Positions 19,845 through 30,372 of a stretch of DNA of 64,000 nt are shown piece by piece. The position numbers were made by a program, and so were the translations under genes. Numbering within the stretch: the first letter of the stretch is position 1; the number at the start of each line of letters is the position of its first letter. Source of the DNA: Phaeodactylum tricornutum CCAP 1055/1 (taxonomy: Eukaryota > Bacillariophyta > Bacillariophyceae > Surirellales > Neidiaceae); the NCBI RefSeq assembly GCF_000150955.2, contig NC_011687.1, positions 62,001 to 126,000 on the forward strand. The letters are read 5' to 3'. The notes beneath the pieces were generated by a model that worked only from the letters and a program-made list of their open reading frames with translations, did not search any database and was not told the DNA's origin.

Positions 19845-21722
19845 TTAAGAATAAATCTCTCGCACCTGATAGTTTCCGGGAACCGCTGGGTCACTCTGAT
19901 ATCGATTTTGGTAAAAATTCATCGTCTCCTGAGATCCTTTGGTGTACACTACCGAGTTTCGGTATCCGTCCCGTCCCGTTGCATCACACTGTTCTCCCAA
20001 CGCCATTTCCGTCAACACCACAAACAAGGCATTAGACCATTCAAACCAATTGCGCGTCATTCCCGAGCCACTGTCCGTGCAACCGCTATTACTATCAACG
20101 CTTTCGTGCGCCGCATCCTGACAGGCGGCTTGTAAGGATTGTCGTAGTTGAAATGCCACGGCATGGGCACGCTGCTGGGGAGTACCGGATAACGTCAAAG
20201 CTTCCATAGCAAAACTCATGGGCCAGACATACTGATGGGGCGTATGGGAACTTCCCATGCCGCGAAAGGCGTGGTTGGCGTAATAGTGCTTGTTGAGTTT
20301 GGGATTCAACAGTCGTTGACGAGTGTTTTCGTACACTTGTGGATCAAACTTGGACCACCCCAAGACCGGTATAGATAAGAGAGATGGCACGTTGGCGTCG
20401 TCAAAATCTTCCAACGAGTTACCAAGACCATCCACTTCGTAGGCATAAACAGTTTCTCCAGAGTCCATTTGAATGGTTCCATGTTTCTGGATACCTTCTT
20501 CAATTTCTAGCAGCAGTTTTTGCATTTTGTTGTGCAAGGTTGCATCTCTCCAGATTTGTTGGTTCAGGACAATCGCCCGTTCCAAGGCAGCAGCCGCGTA
20601 GATATTGGACGGCACATGATAATGTAGATCACAGGCCTCATCCGAGGGCCGAAATCCTGACCATGTCATGCCCGTGTAAGCCGTCTCCTTGCCTTTGCCA
20701 TCCCGGGGTAATTCCAAATAGCGATACGAAGAATCCCTTTCGTGGTGCTGTTCAATAATGTAGGTGTCTACCAAAGTCTGAACGGCGTCAAAAACAATGG
20801 GCTCCGCCAGCAAAATTTCCGGACGGTACACGTCCGAGACGTAGTAATCCCAAAGCTGTGTGATAAAATAAGCCCCCGAGTCGACTTCGTAATTGCGTGT
20901 TGCCACCCAGCCTCCCCGTCCAATGACACGATCTTTGAGCGGCAGGGAACGGGGATTCTGCCACGACCGTGTATAGGCGTTGCCGTAGGGATCCTGAATG
21001 ATATGAAAGGCTTGTCGACGAATGGCACCTTGTATTATCAGGTTTAACCAGGGTTGGTGTTGGATACGCGGCACGTAGAGCCCCATTTGTACGGCCGAAT
21101 CGCGCGTCCACATGTAGGGAATGTCGCCGGTGGCGACAAAGGTTTGTGAGCCCAGGTCACCCACCTGGGTAGCCCGCGTCAAACTAGAGTAGAGGAATTG
21201 GCCGCACAGTTTGCGAGCGCGGTCCATTTCGGCCGCGGTGAGATTCTGGCGGACAAATTCTTGTATCGCGGTGGCGTCCGCCGTGGGGTGCGGATCGGCT
21301 TTTCGGGTCCATACCGATGGTGGTAGGCGGCGAGCCCAGGCAGCTTTCTTCAATGCAGCCTGGTTCGAGCCGGCGAAATTTCCTGCTCCGCGCAAGAAGG
21401 AAGCTCCTTTTCCTCCGATGGTTTCGAGAGTGCTTGGAATATTGACAATGGCGTTGGACCTTCCTAATGTGGGCTCGAGTGACGAATTCATATAAACAAG
21501 GGCCGTCATTGAGACCAGGGAGAGAACAAACACGACAATCAGAAACATCCACAAGAATACCAGGCTTACTGTAGGAGTAAATTCGTTTCGTGGAAACTGC
21601 TGTTGCTTGTCTAGGCCAGCAGCGCTACCGCGTGGATGCGTTGTTGGGCCAGTCCTGTTCGTGCCAGTACGCGTCGCATTGACGCAGGGATTGCTCCCTT
21701 GGCTCTTTCGCAACGACAACAT
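19845..21722 (-). CDS. GH125-type exo-alpha-1,6-mannosidase, type II membrane
   Basis: Predicted glycoside hydrolase family 125 protein (DUF1237, metal-independent exo-alpha-1,6-mannosidase) of 625 residues. The Asn-rich, basic cytosolic head precedes one membrane segment at about residues 51-77 (TVSLVFLWMFLIVVFVLSLV), placing the enzyme in the Golgi or ER lumen. Family landmarks include FVATGDIPYMWTRDSAVQMG, NPYGNAYT-like DPYGNAYTRSW, YEVDSGAYFITQLWDYY, GMTWSGFRPSDEAC, VPSNIYAAAALERA and NHAFRGMGSSHTPHQYVWPM. The ATG at 21722 is the first in the frame. Such enzymes trim alpha-1,6-mannose from N-glycans or mannan; the diatom substrate is not evident. It lies divergent from the plastid gene at 22646. 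Confidence 0.88.
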   Translation of the reverse strand: MLSLRKSQGSNPCVNATRTGTNRTGPTTHPRGSAAGLDKQQQFPRNEFTPTVSLVFLWMFLIVVFVLSLVSMTALVYMNSSLEPTLGRSNAIVNIPSTLETIGGKGASFLRGAGNFAGSNQAALKKAAWARRLPPSVWTRKADPHPTADATAIQEFVRQNLTAAEMDRARKLCGQFLYSSLTRATQVGDLGSQTFVATGDIPYMWTRDSAVQMGLYVPRIQHQPWLNLIIQGAIRRQAFHIIQDPYGNAYTRSWQNPRSLPLKDRVIGRGGWVATRNYEVDSGAYFITQLWDYYVSDVYRPEILLAEPIVFDAVQTLVDTYIIEQHHERDSSYRYLELPRDGKGKETAYTGMTWSGFRPSDEACDLHYHVPSNIYAAAALERAIVLNQQIWRDATLHNKMQKLLLEIEEGIQKHGTIQMDSGETVYAYEVDGLGNSLEDFDDANVPSLLSIPVLGWSKFDPQVYENTRQRLLNPKLNKHYYANHAFRGMGSSHTPHQYVWPMSFAMEALTLSGTPQQRAHAVAFQLRQSLQAACQDAAHESVDSNSGCTDSGSGMTRNWFEWSNALFVVLTEMALGEQCDATGRDGYRNSVVYTKGSQETMNFYQNRYQSDPAVPGNYQVREIYS

Positions 21723-22645
21723 GCCGAATTATCCGGAATAGGTCTAGAGCGCGCAGATACACCAACGGTAAGTTTTTACAATTGGTAACTCTCTCTCTCT
21801 CTTTTCGATGTCAGCCCTTCAATAGAGATCGCAAGTGCCGGCCGGTACAGAATTCACATTCACTCTAACGCAATCTCATCACCATCGAAACCTCTGTGGG
21901 TTTATCATTTTCACCACTAGCTAGCTAGCTAGCACGTTGACTGGTATCGAGTTTACTTCCTTGAAATACTCTTGGGTCAAGAGTAGGCGACTCGAGCACG
22001 CGCATCGTGTGCTTTTTAGACTTATTTCATATGTGTCGCAGATTCTTTTAAACTGTTTATCTATTTCATATATGTGAGTTTTCACTTTCAATATTGAGAA
22101 GCCCTTGTTTAGGTTGTGAAGTCGTGCTTTCCTTAGTGGTGTACCGTTAAATTGCTTTCGTCAGACTCTTACGGTAGTTCTTTTCATTTGGAGCTGATCT
22201 TCGCTTACTCAAAAATCTTGTTTTGGTCGCTTTTATGAGAAAGCCCTATAGACTTGCGCATTCTCATTCACTGCTAGGTTCCCTGCCGCCAGGTTCGTTT
22301 CCCGGTCTTCCCGCCGACTGTCACCGTCAGCACGATGAGGCTGAACGTGAACGGTGATTCCTACCACTGTCAATCTACTAGAGGGCGGAGGTCGATCAAC
22401 AGTAAAACCTACTTCTTCTTCAATGACGTCATTGAAGGGAATGGGTGGATTGATTGTGAAGGCGGTGCGCATCTTGCCCATCGGTGGCGTATCTTTCGCA
22501 TTACCAGTCAATCCCATAGGTATCTATCGCACCATACTTTGGTTCTGAACGGTTAGAGTCAAACCATACCGTTTCCCCTTGCGTCTACAAGAAGGACCCA
22601 CGAAACTCGTTCGCTTTTCGTCCTTTCGCACCGCACCCGGAAAAG
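21723..22645. other. Divergent promoter region with simple repeats
   Basis: About 920 bp. Contains a CT run at about 21787-21802 and a short CTAG tandem repeat near 21917-21933. A minus-strand ATG frame of 94 residues (22233-22517) exists, but with no family and no supporting context I leave it uncalled. Probably the promoters of the mannosidase (-) and the DUF2214-type gene (+). Confidence 0.45.
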
Positions 22646-23587
22646 ATGTGGCGTCGAGTTGCGTCTTTCGGGATCGCCTTATGCGTTTGGTCGATGGCCG
22701 GTGTCGTCCCGAGAATCAAGGCCTGGGCACCGCCGTCTCGACGGCTGTCGGTACCGGTACATACCAGTTCCTGTCCAGCGCGCCCAGTGCTTATATCGTG
22801 GCGTCTGACACCCGAGGCTTTCGACGTGGATACGGCCGACTCCGCGACCGAGTCTACACCGCTAACGCCGAGCTTCCACCCCTTTTCGTCGTTCGCTCAC
22901 AATACCACAGGTCGCCTAGCGTCCCTGAGCCTACCCTTCTTGGCGGTGACTGTTGGATCCAGTCTCCCCGCCGACGCCGCGACGGCCGCAGTGGGTCCCG
23001 TCCCCAGCGCCCTGGTGGCGTACACGCACTACGTCGGTCTCCTCCTCTGCACCGCCTGTATCGTACAGGAACGCGCCTTGGTGTCGACCACCATGTCGAC
23101 GAGTGACGAATCGACCCTGCGCACGACTAACCTTGTCTACTGGTTGAGTGCGTTGGTGGTGATTGCGTCCGGTGGCGTCCGTGTCGGTGCGTACGGCAAG
23201 GGGTGGGAGTTTTACAGCCACGAACCGTGGTTCTGGGTCAAACTGGCTCTGGTTGGGGTATGGACGGCATCGTCCTGCTTTCCGACTATCCAACACATTC
23301 TGCGCGAGCAAAGCAAAAACCCCGCCACGGGACAGTACTACCCCATGTCGGAGGCTTTGGTGTCCCGGATGCAGAGCCTGTACGTGGCGGAACTTACGGC
23401 GCTTTTGTTTATTCCCGTGGCCGCTACGCTCATGGCCCGTGGGGTTGGTTACTGGAATGACCTACCGTGGCCGGCGGGGGCAGCCTTGGTAATTCTTCCG
23501 AGTGCCGGATTGACGTACAAATACGTCAAAGAGGCCATGACTTGGCAAGAACCCCCGCCGGTAGTAGACTTGGACCAGTCTGATTAG
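22646..23587 (+). CDS. Plastid-targeted DUF2214-like membrane protein
   Basis: Polytopic membrane protein of 313 residues resembling the cyanobacterial/plastid DUF2214 family (function unknown). The N-terminus is a signal peptide (VASFGIALCVWSMAGVV) followed by KAWAPPSRR, a good match to the diatom ASAFAP-type cleavage site with Trp at +1 and a basic transit peptide after it. A second hydrophobic stretch at about residues 91-106 ends in LPADAATA, an A-x-A-like site that could be a thylakoid signal. The mature part has about four membrane helices (ALVAYTHYVGLLLCTACIVQ, NLVYWLSALVVIASGGVRV, WFWVKLALVGVWTASS, LYVAELTALLFIPVAATLMA) and ends acidic (VVDLDQSD). ATG start is unambiguous. Confidence 0.78.
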   Translation: MWRRVASFGIALCVWSMAGVVPRIKAWAPPSRRLSVPVHTSSCPARPVLISWRLTPEAFDVDTADSATESTPLTPSFHPFSSFAHNTTGRLASLSLPFLAVTVGSSLPADAATAAVGPVPSALVAYTHYVGLLLCTACIVQERALVSTTMSTSDESTLRTTNLVYWLSALVVIASGGVRVGAYGKGWEFYSHEPWFWVKLALVGVWTASSCFPTIQHILREQSKNPATGQYYPMSEALVSRMQSLYVAELTALLFIPVAATLMARGVGYWNDLPWPAGAALVILPSAGLTYKYVKEAMTWQEPPPVVDLDQSD

Positions 23588-24344
23588 GTAGGCAACGCTG
23601 GAAACCGGAACGTAGAAAGTGACGGAGAATGCCCCAAAAGTCCAGTCGGTCCGTACCCTTAACCTCAGCAAGCTTTAGAGACTTTGGTTAGGCCTAACAT
23701 AAACCATCATGTGCGTCTGTCTAACCGACCTCTAGAGAGATTGACAAGTAGGTGTGAGGTAGGTAGTTAGTTACAATAGGAAAGAGGGCGGAAGGTTAGT
23801 GTAAAATAGCTATCTCAAAAGAGTATTTTTTTTTATGAAAACAAGGTAGTAGAAGAGAGATCTTCCCATGCTTTTTGGTATCTATCGCTTCCTGGGGACT
23901 CACCCGACTTGACCCGTGCAGACTCAATGAACCGAGAAGGGGGGTAGGTGTAAGTTGAGTGCGCGAAATGGCGAGCGGGGCAGGCTGCCGCGCGCCAGTT
24001 CCGGTTTGGCGTGTTTCGGATCGGGTCACCATGGCGCCGAGGACGAGTGCCGTTTCCGCGAGTGCGCACCGACACGGACGGCATTTTTCCGCAATTGGGC
24101 CAATATACTTCACGCTTACCGTTTTCAATCTGTACGCGCAGTGCGGTCTCTTCCTTCCGCCGCACGTCTTGGTAAGCCGTAACACTGACACGCACACGCA
24201 TACACAGAGTTCTTCGAGTACAGAGGAACAACCCGACATTGTGATTTCCGGTTTTTTTGTTGTTGCACTCGGACGCACACGAGACGAGTGTCATCAGTAG
24301 CGGCGTATTTATTATTGAACAGTATACATTTTTCTGCCTATATC
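23588..24344. other. Intergenic, promoter of ASF1
   Basis: About 760 bp. A T-run (nine T) lies at about 23826-23834. Several overlapping frames have random composition; none is supported as a gene. Confidence 0.45.
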
Positions 24345-25226
24345 ATGGCGCTCGTCAATGTTGTCAATATGGTAAGGCCGTCAGAACGGTTTACGGCACG
24401 GACGAAACGACCGTCTTCGAAACGGATGTCCTCATTTGGTTCTGTACTCTGCTCTCACGTTCTTTCTTCTCCAACACGCAGGTCGTTTTGGACAATCCGA
24501 CGTGTTTCTTGAATCCATTCCAATTCGAAATTACCTTCGAGTGCTTACAAGAACTGGAAGATGGTACGTTTCACAAAATGCAGATGGAGCGGAACGCACG
24601 GTTCGGCACCTCTCGGATGCCAACAAAACACCATCAATCTCACGACCTCGGAATATTTCTTGTTTGTCTTTCTCTTCGCCGCACCAGATTTGGAATGGAA
24701 AGTGCTCTACGTGGGGAGCGCACACGATTCGCATCAGGATCAGGTCCTGGACGAGATACTGGTGGGTCCGGTACCGGTCGGTCGGAATAAATTCGTCCTG
24801 CAGGCCGACGCACCCGATAGTCAAACCCTGCCCAAAGACGAACTGCTCGGCGTCACGGTCGTTCTCGTCACCTGCCGGTACAAGGACCGGGAGTTCGTAC
24901 GGGTAGGCTACTACGTGAACAACGAATACACCAAACCGGGATACGATCCGGACGCGGACGGCCCCGTCTCCTGGCCCTTCGCCTTGGAGCACGTCACGCG
25001 ACACATTCTAGCCGACAAACCGAGGGTCACCAAATTCGCCATTCCATGGGACAGCAGTGAGGTAGAAAATGGCAACGGTAATGTCGGACAGCAAGAAAAC
25101 TTTCACAACACTAATACGGCCCAACACGAAGCACGAGATATGCTGGATCAAGTAAACAAGGTGGCCGCTGCGGCAGCCCAATCGACACCATCCACCGCTG
25201 CGACCGATGGCATGGAAACGGATTAA
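24345..25226 (+). CDS. ASF1: Histone H3-H4 chaperone ASF1 (three exons)
   Basis: Anti-silencing function 1, which binds H3-H4 dimers and hands them to CAF-1 or HIRA for nucleosome assembly. Best model: join(24345..24371, 24482..24563, 24688..25226), 215 residues. Exon 1 gives MALVNVVNM; intron 1 (GTAAGG..CACGCAG) 110 nt; exon 2 gives [20 protein letters not shown] and the CLQELED that follows; intron 2 (GTACGT..CACCAG) 124 nt splits a GAT codon. Exon 3 gives [40 protein letters not shown] and the end of the Ig-like core ([13 protein letters not shown]). The C-terminal tail of about 55 residues is Asn/Gln/Ala/Thr-rich. All family core blocks are in order. The reading is essentially certain because exon junctions restore the conserved N-terminus exactly. 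Confidence 0.96.
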
Positions 25227-26275
25227 GGTCAGGAATATTGGTAAAGCAAAAGCGAACTTTCGTCTTTTGTAGAGAGACGAGAATTACGCTCGCGTGGTGT
25301 GTCTCCACAATCATTTTGCTACATGTTAGACCAGCACTAGCTGTAACACCTACTAGTAGCGACCAAACCTCGGGGAAAGGAAATGTTACACGAAAGTGCC
25401 TATGGAGACTAAGTTTGTAGACTATCGGTAGATATATTTAAACTGGCGCACAGTGAACAACGAATCTCAGCTGGGTGGCAGCCCAACGTGTGGTTTGGGA
25501 TACTGCATCGTGGCTCATAAGCGTAAACGGACAGGAAAGCAGACCAGAAATGAAATCCCTTCATTTGTCGATCAGAAAATCAAGGTTGATAGTGTATGAC
25601 AGATGTAATGGTTCCATCCCTCCTCACAAAAAAAAGTCACTGTACCTAGATTTGAAGAAATGCTCTGTAAGGCACCAGAGCCCAATCAAAAAAAGGAAAA
25701 AGGCAGGATGTCTGTCAAACTGAACGAAGAGCTTCATGGGAGGGTGTCCGACGTCTGTTTCACGCGATACAGATTATACGTCCACAAGAATGGGTAACAG
25801 TAAACTCCGTCGGTTGTGAAATAGGGTTGCGGTGTATCGATATTTTTCATCGACTTCCTAGTACTCTCCTGATCAGTCATCTCGACATCCATTTATCCTT
25901 CCACTTTCGCCGAGAGTTTAACGAACACTGTACTTAACTTTGACCCTTTCACTTGTTAATTCAAATAGACGTTATTGGGGGTTATTTCATTAAGCCTACA
26001 AGAAAACGACAATTTTTCGCACTATATATCATAATCCGGAGAGCAGGCTCGGCTCTGTATTTATTGCAGTTCTGCGATCCACTAGAACTTCGACGTCGCC
26101 AAAACTACGCCGGGGGATGATTTTGGCGCACTATTTTCGCTCCTGTCAAAAATCCACCTCAATTGGCGGTCCCATTTTCGAGAGCCACCTCAAATACACG
26201 AATCGTGCATCGCCATTTTGTGAGACCACATAAAACAAGTACTTACACCCTTCAGCATCAACAGCTACCAAAAAC
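25227..26275. other. Intergenic region
   Basis: About 1.05 kb, AT-rich in places. One plus-strand frame (25475-25723, 82 codons) has Lys-rich, random-looking composition and is not called. The last 200 bp should be the promoter of the secreted-protein gene at 26276. Confidence 0.45.
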
Positions 26276-27532
26276 ATGGCATTTCGAAGTGCGCTCATCT
26301 TCTTGCTGGCCTCGAGCCATGCGTCTGCTGTTCAGGCTGCGCACGGAGGATTGAAAGGGACAAAGGTCGCTGACCAACAAGCTCACGGTACGCAAGGTAG
26401 GAGGTTGTTTCGCAAAGCCGAAAAGCCCGTCCCCAAGATGGTTGAGCTCCCCCCGATGGAGGAACGAATGGACTACAATGACCAAAACTTCAATATCGTC
26501 ATGGCAACCGACGGTGGCGACTTTTGCTTCGACTTTGATAAATGGTGTACGGGCATTGCTTTGGCGACGATGGCATCACGAAGCGCAATGAGTGGCCAAA
26601 CTGGCTTAAATTCGAGTGACTTTGTCAACACATTCGCCCTATGTGAAGTGGGACGGCTGACGGCACAGACGACTGGCTCGATTCTCGTGGCTGAAGGGAG
26701 CTTCGACGTAACACGCGTTGGGCAAGACGTGAATGGAGCAGGATCGGTGCAGGAGATTGACCTTGCCGTCAACATTCAGTCCGCCAGTGTCGCCCTTACG
26801 AGCTCAAACAATCAAATTGAAGGAGAAATTATGGCTGAGGTTGACGGATTTGCGTATACAGATACAAGTGCTCTTTGCGAGAAACTAGCAGAAGAAGGAA
26901 GTGGCGGCATGATGTCTGAATTTCTATGCGCTGCTGGAACATCAAACTCTACCATCTTTGGTAACTCCACGGCCACCATCTTTACTAATTCGTCTGCTGC
27001 GTCCGAGGCTGGAACCGTCGGCGTTATTGCGACGCATGTGCACGTAAAAGGCGAGGACATTCAGGAGTTTTCGGCTTCGGTTGCCGGTGGCGTTGCCAGC
27101 TTTGCCTTTGCCGAGGCCTCTTCCGTAGCCGAGGCTGTGGTAGCTGCATACCTGGATGCAGTGGCCGACAGTTACACCGAAATTTGTCAAGATTTTATCA
27201 TGTCTACCTGCGTCGATGAATGCGACCTTCTAGCCGGTATGGGACTGCAAATGGATTGCGTGGGAGCTTGCAGTGGCGATCTGTGCGACGAAGACTTTGC
27301 AGTGAATGGGCTCAACGCAACATCGTTTGCCGACTCGTTTGCGTCGTCCTACACAGAATCGTTCAGTCGAGTTGCCTACCAGTTTGTGGTGGATGCCGTT
27401 TTCCAGCGAGTAGAGGGAGACAACAACGACGTTATGTCCTTCACCTTGGGTACGAATAGCTCAGGGCCCAACACCTTGGTTGAAAGAACCAGCATATCGC
27501 AGACTTGCATTAGTGGTGTGGTACCTCAGTAA
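26276..27532 (+). CDS. Secreted Ala/Ser-rich hypothetical protein
   Basis: Protein of 418 residues with a clear signal peptide (MAFRSALIFLLASSHASAVQ). A short basic linker follows, then a globular part with regularly spaced Ala/Ser/Val-rich segments (IALATMASRSAMSG, SASVAGGVASFAFAEASSVA) and about 13 Cys in the mature region, including CVDECDLLAGMGLQMDCVGA and CSGDLCDED. Several N-x-S/T sites suggest glycosylation. There is no membrane helix at the C-terminus, so it is probably secreted or vacuolar. No family recognised; likely lineage-specific. Flanked by intergenic DNA on both sides, not part of an obvious cluster. Confidence 0.8.
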   Translation: MAFRSALIFLLASSHASAVQAAHGGLKGTKVADQQAHGTQGRRLFRKAEKPVPKMVELPPMEERMDYNDQNFNIVMATDGGDFCFDFDKWCTGIALATMASRSAMSGQTGLNSSDFVNTFALCEVGRLTAQTTGSILVAEGSFDVTRVGQDVNGAGSVQEIDLAVNIQSASVALTSSNNQIEGEIMAEVDGFAYTDTSALCEKLAEEGSGGMMSEFLCAAGTSNSTIFGNSTATIFTNSSAASEAGTVGVIATHVHVKGEDIQEFSASVAGGVASFAFAEASSVAEAVVAAYLDAVADSYTEICQDFIMSTCVDECDLLAGMGLQMDCVGACSGDLCDEDFAVNGLNATSFADSFASSYTESFSRVAYQFVVDAVFQRVEGDNNDVMSFTLGTNSSGPNTLVERTSISQTCISGVVPQ

Positions 27533-28105
27533 GCATAAAAATACCTATTTGTGAAGAGCAAATGTCCTGCCGACCAACCACTAATTCTTTCATCTGGCAG
27601 CGCCAAAGCAGCTGGAGTCAAAATACAAACAGTAAACGAATAGTACTCGTGTGTGATCTATATGTAGTCGATCAATAGTAGCCATATAACGAAATCAATC
27701 GATCAGGATCTTTTGCAAAGGAAACGCTTACATTAACTGTAAATTTCAAAATGATTTTTTTAACCAATCCGATATCATGGTAGCTTGACAGTGAGTACCG
27801 GTTGCTGGGTTCTCAATTTCCACAACGAGATATTTACCGTATTCGGATCGATGTAGAGGATGTGATGCAGTGACTCACGTTCTCTGGATGAGGGCAAGGC
27901 TATTCGATTGTGCAAGACCTCATCGTCTGCAAACGTTACCTCGCTTTCGTTTCTTCGCCTCTAACGAATGTGGAAACATTTGATCTAGAATTTACTTGGA
28001 TTTACATGGAATACGTGTAAGTCTCTCGAATTAGAATATCAACATCCTTGGCACCCTGTCTGCCTCACTCGCCTGAAAAAGAAGATCGAAGTACAACCTT
28101 TGAAC
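27533..28105. other. Intergenic region with TGACAGTGA motif
   Basis: About 570 bp. Contains one TGACAGTGA at 27786, 320 bp before the start of the peptidase gene. No gene seen. Confidence 0.5.
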
Positions 28106-30202
28106 ATGCCGCCGATACACCACATTGGAAGATGGAATCGGCTGGTCCTACCGAGCAATACTTTGCCGTCGTCTTTCAAACACAGTCAGTGCAGATCGAT
28201 TACGACTTATCTTCGAGACGTCTGGCGAAGCAAATCTTTCAGGCCTTCCAATCCTCTGGCGAACACTCTGGAGGAAATTTATGGTCCGAAACCTCCGAGC
28301 AACAGGAAAATCTCAGAGGTTGATACGCCGATCACTGTACCGGCTAACGTCCCACGTCTGCAACATGTGCGACCACATCATGTCGGTCCAGCCGTACAAA
28401 GCTTGCAGACTCAATTTCTGTCAAGCAACAACGATTCGATTGGCGAAGTCCGAAAGAACACTGCGGCTCGGTCTCTAACGTCTACACTGACAACGCTTAA
28501 CGAAAATCGGGCGGTCTTGCAGAGTGGACGTCAAATTGCCAATTGGCTGTGTCATATGGCGGATGAACGAAACAAGGGCGAGTGGCACCGCGCGGCACAG
28601 ACTGTGGCCAATACCATTGACGAAAGTTCTTTGGAAACGTCAGAAACGGTCTACCAGACTCTACGTTCGCTATTGCTTGTACAAGACGAACAACATGGCG
28701 AGTTGGATTTCGCCATGTCGGACGCCCGGTTTGCTGCGCAAATGTGGGTTCGAAAGTACGAAGTCGAAACGGGGCAAAGCTTGTTTGAGGACGAGGAGAA
28801 ATTTATAAAATATCGGGAATACACAGAAGCTCTTCATGGTGTTACCGCCGCCATTCAGAAGGCTCCACCGCTCGCTACACAGCTTTTGATTGCGGATATG
28901 TATAATTATGTCGGTTTGTCCAACGCGAAAGCAAATTTGTTGGGGTACAAAAACTGGGCCGAGCAAATATTGGAGCATCGGATCGTCACGGTGGAAGAAT
29001 TGGAGGGCTTGCACGAAACGATCCGAGAACGGTTGCAACCCTTTTTGAAGAGTGCTAGTGGACAGGCGAATAATTCATCAGGGCAAGCCTTGGACGATCT
29101 CTTGACCCCGACAGGAAACACGCCTCTTGTAAGCGGGCTAAGTCCGCAACAAATGGACGACCTTTCTCGATTGCGCATTGAGCGTCACGTGACGCTGGAG
29201 GGCGCCTTGTTCGTAGCGAGCCGCATGTCGCAAGATGTCTTTGGGGTCTCGCTCATCCCAGCCAGCCCGGAAGAAAGTTTAGTCTGTGGTTGGCATGAAG
29301 ATGTGCGCTTATTTCATGTTCAAGACGACATAACTGGCTCCCACCTCGGATCTTTCTACTTGGATCCCTTTGCTCGAGATGGCAAACTGAAGCGAGCAGT
29401 TTCCTCCCCACTGATAACACGAGGACGTATTTTAGAGAACGACGCAGAACGTACTCCGGTTGTGGCGGTGGTCCTCTCCATTGCACCACCAATATGGGAC
29501 ACAGATCCAGCCACTCTTACTTGGATGGACGTGGAAGCTCTATGGCACGAACTGGGACATGTGTACCAATATATGCTTGGGCATAGTTCATTAGGAACAT
29601 ATCTAGGTCCGGAGCAAAATCTCGACTGGCTCGAGATTGTGCCAAAATTCATGGAACATTGGCTGATGGAACCATCCACATTGCTTGCTTTGGTACACGC
29701 GTCGGAGCTAGGTCGTGATTTGGAATCCAATGTTGAGGAGTCCATTGAAGCGGCCTATCGTCACCGCTCTCGCCAGAAGGTGATGGAATTAGCTCAACTT
29801 ACCTTCTACGGACAGCTGGAATTGACTCTATTTTCCAAGTTTGATTTGAAAGGTGAAGAATCGATGTTGGACCTTCAGCACCGGCTTGCACAGGAATTTG
29901 TACCACACGATCTGCCCGGTCGCAAAGACATCACCGCGCTCAGGGACATATTCCAAGACAATGCCAATGGGCGTCCATTAGCCAACTATCGTTATTTGTA
30001 CTCTGAGATTGTCAGCGCTCAAGTTTTTGAGCAATGGAAAGAATCATATGAAGTCGATGTGGAACGTCTTCCGCAACTTCGGCAAAGTCTTCGTCGGTCT
30101 TTTTTGGAACGAGGTGCCGCTGTCAAGGTGGACGATATCGACCCAACGTATCAGATTCAAAACGTCTCACCGCATGCGCTATTTCAACGGTATCGGCTTT
30201 AG
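28106..30202 (+). CDS. Mitochondrial intermediate peptidase (M3 metallopeptidase)
   Basis: Oligopeptidase-family zinc protease of 698 residues, close in length to yeast Oct1/MIP (about 700-770), which removes an octapeptide from imported mitochondrial precursors after MPP. The N-terminus is basic and hydroxylated without acidic residues (MPPIHHIGRWNRLVLPSNTL), a typical mitochondrial presequence. The catalytic motif is HELGH at about 481-485 (LWHELGHVYQYMLGH), with a third ligand in the DWLEIVPKFMEHW block (Glu about 510). Other M3 blocks are GWHEDVRLFHVQD, GSHLGSFYLDPFARDGK and YLYSEIVSAQVFEQW near the C-terminus. The ATG at 28106 follows a non-initiating TTG. Converges with the minus-strand gene ending at 30373. 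Confidence 0.92.
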   Translation: MPPIHHIGRWNRLVLPSNTLPSSFKHSQCRSITTYLRDVWRSKSFRPSNPLANTLEEIYGPKPPSNRKISEVDTPITVPANVPRLQHVRPHHVGPAVQSLQTQFLSSNNDSIGEVRKNTAARSLTSTLTTLNENRAVLQSGRQIANWLCHMADERNKGEWHRAAQTVANTIDESSLETSETVYQTLRSLLLVQDEQHGELDFAMSDARFAAQMWVRKYEVETGQSLFEDEEKFIKYREYTEALHGVTAAIQKAPPLATQLLIADMYNYVGLSNAKANLLGYKNWAEQILEHRIVTVEELEGLHETIRERLQPFLKSASGQANNSSGQALDDLLTPTGNTPLVSGLSPQQMDDLSRLRIERHVTLEGALFVASRMSQDVFGVSLIPASPEESLVCGWHEDVRLFHVQDDITGSHLGSFYLDPFARDGKLKRAVSSPLITRGRILENDAERTPVVAVVLSIAPPIWDTDPATLTWMDVEALWHELGHVYQYMLGHSSLGTYLGPEQNLDWLEIVPKFMEHWLMEPSTLLALVHASELGRDLESNVEESIEAAYRHRSRQKVMELAQLTFYGQLELTLFSKFDLKGEESMLDLQHRLAQEFVPHDLPGRKDITALRDIFQDNANGRPLANYRYLYSEIVSAQVFEQWKESYEVDVERLPQLRQSLRRSFLERGAAVKVDDIDPTYQIQNVSPHALFQRYRL

Positions 30203-30372
30203 ATTTTGTTACCGCCAAGTTACTGAACTTATTACAAAATACATGCTCGTCAGACATGATGACGTTGGTAAGAGGTGATCAATCCGCCGTCCAGTAATGG
30301 AAACAAATTCGGGTTAAATTAAGTTTTAAATGTGAGCATTGATTGATTGCAAAAATACAGCTGACGGTATCT

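Noticed and set aside
22233-22517. 94-codon ATG frame on the minus strand between the mannosidase and the DUF2214-like gene
   Set aside because: Composition is acceptable, but there is no domain, and the region must hold two promoters; evidence too thin to call.
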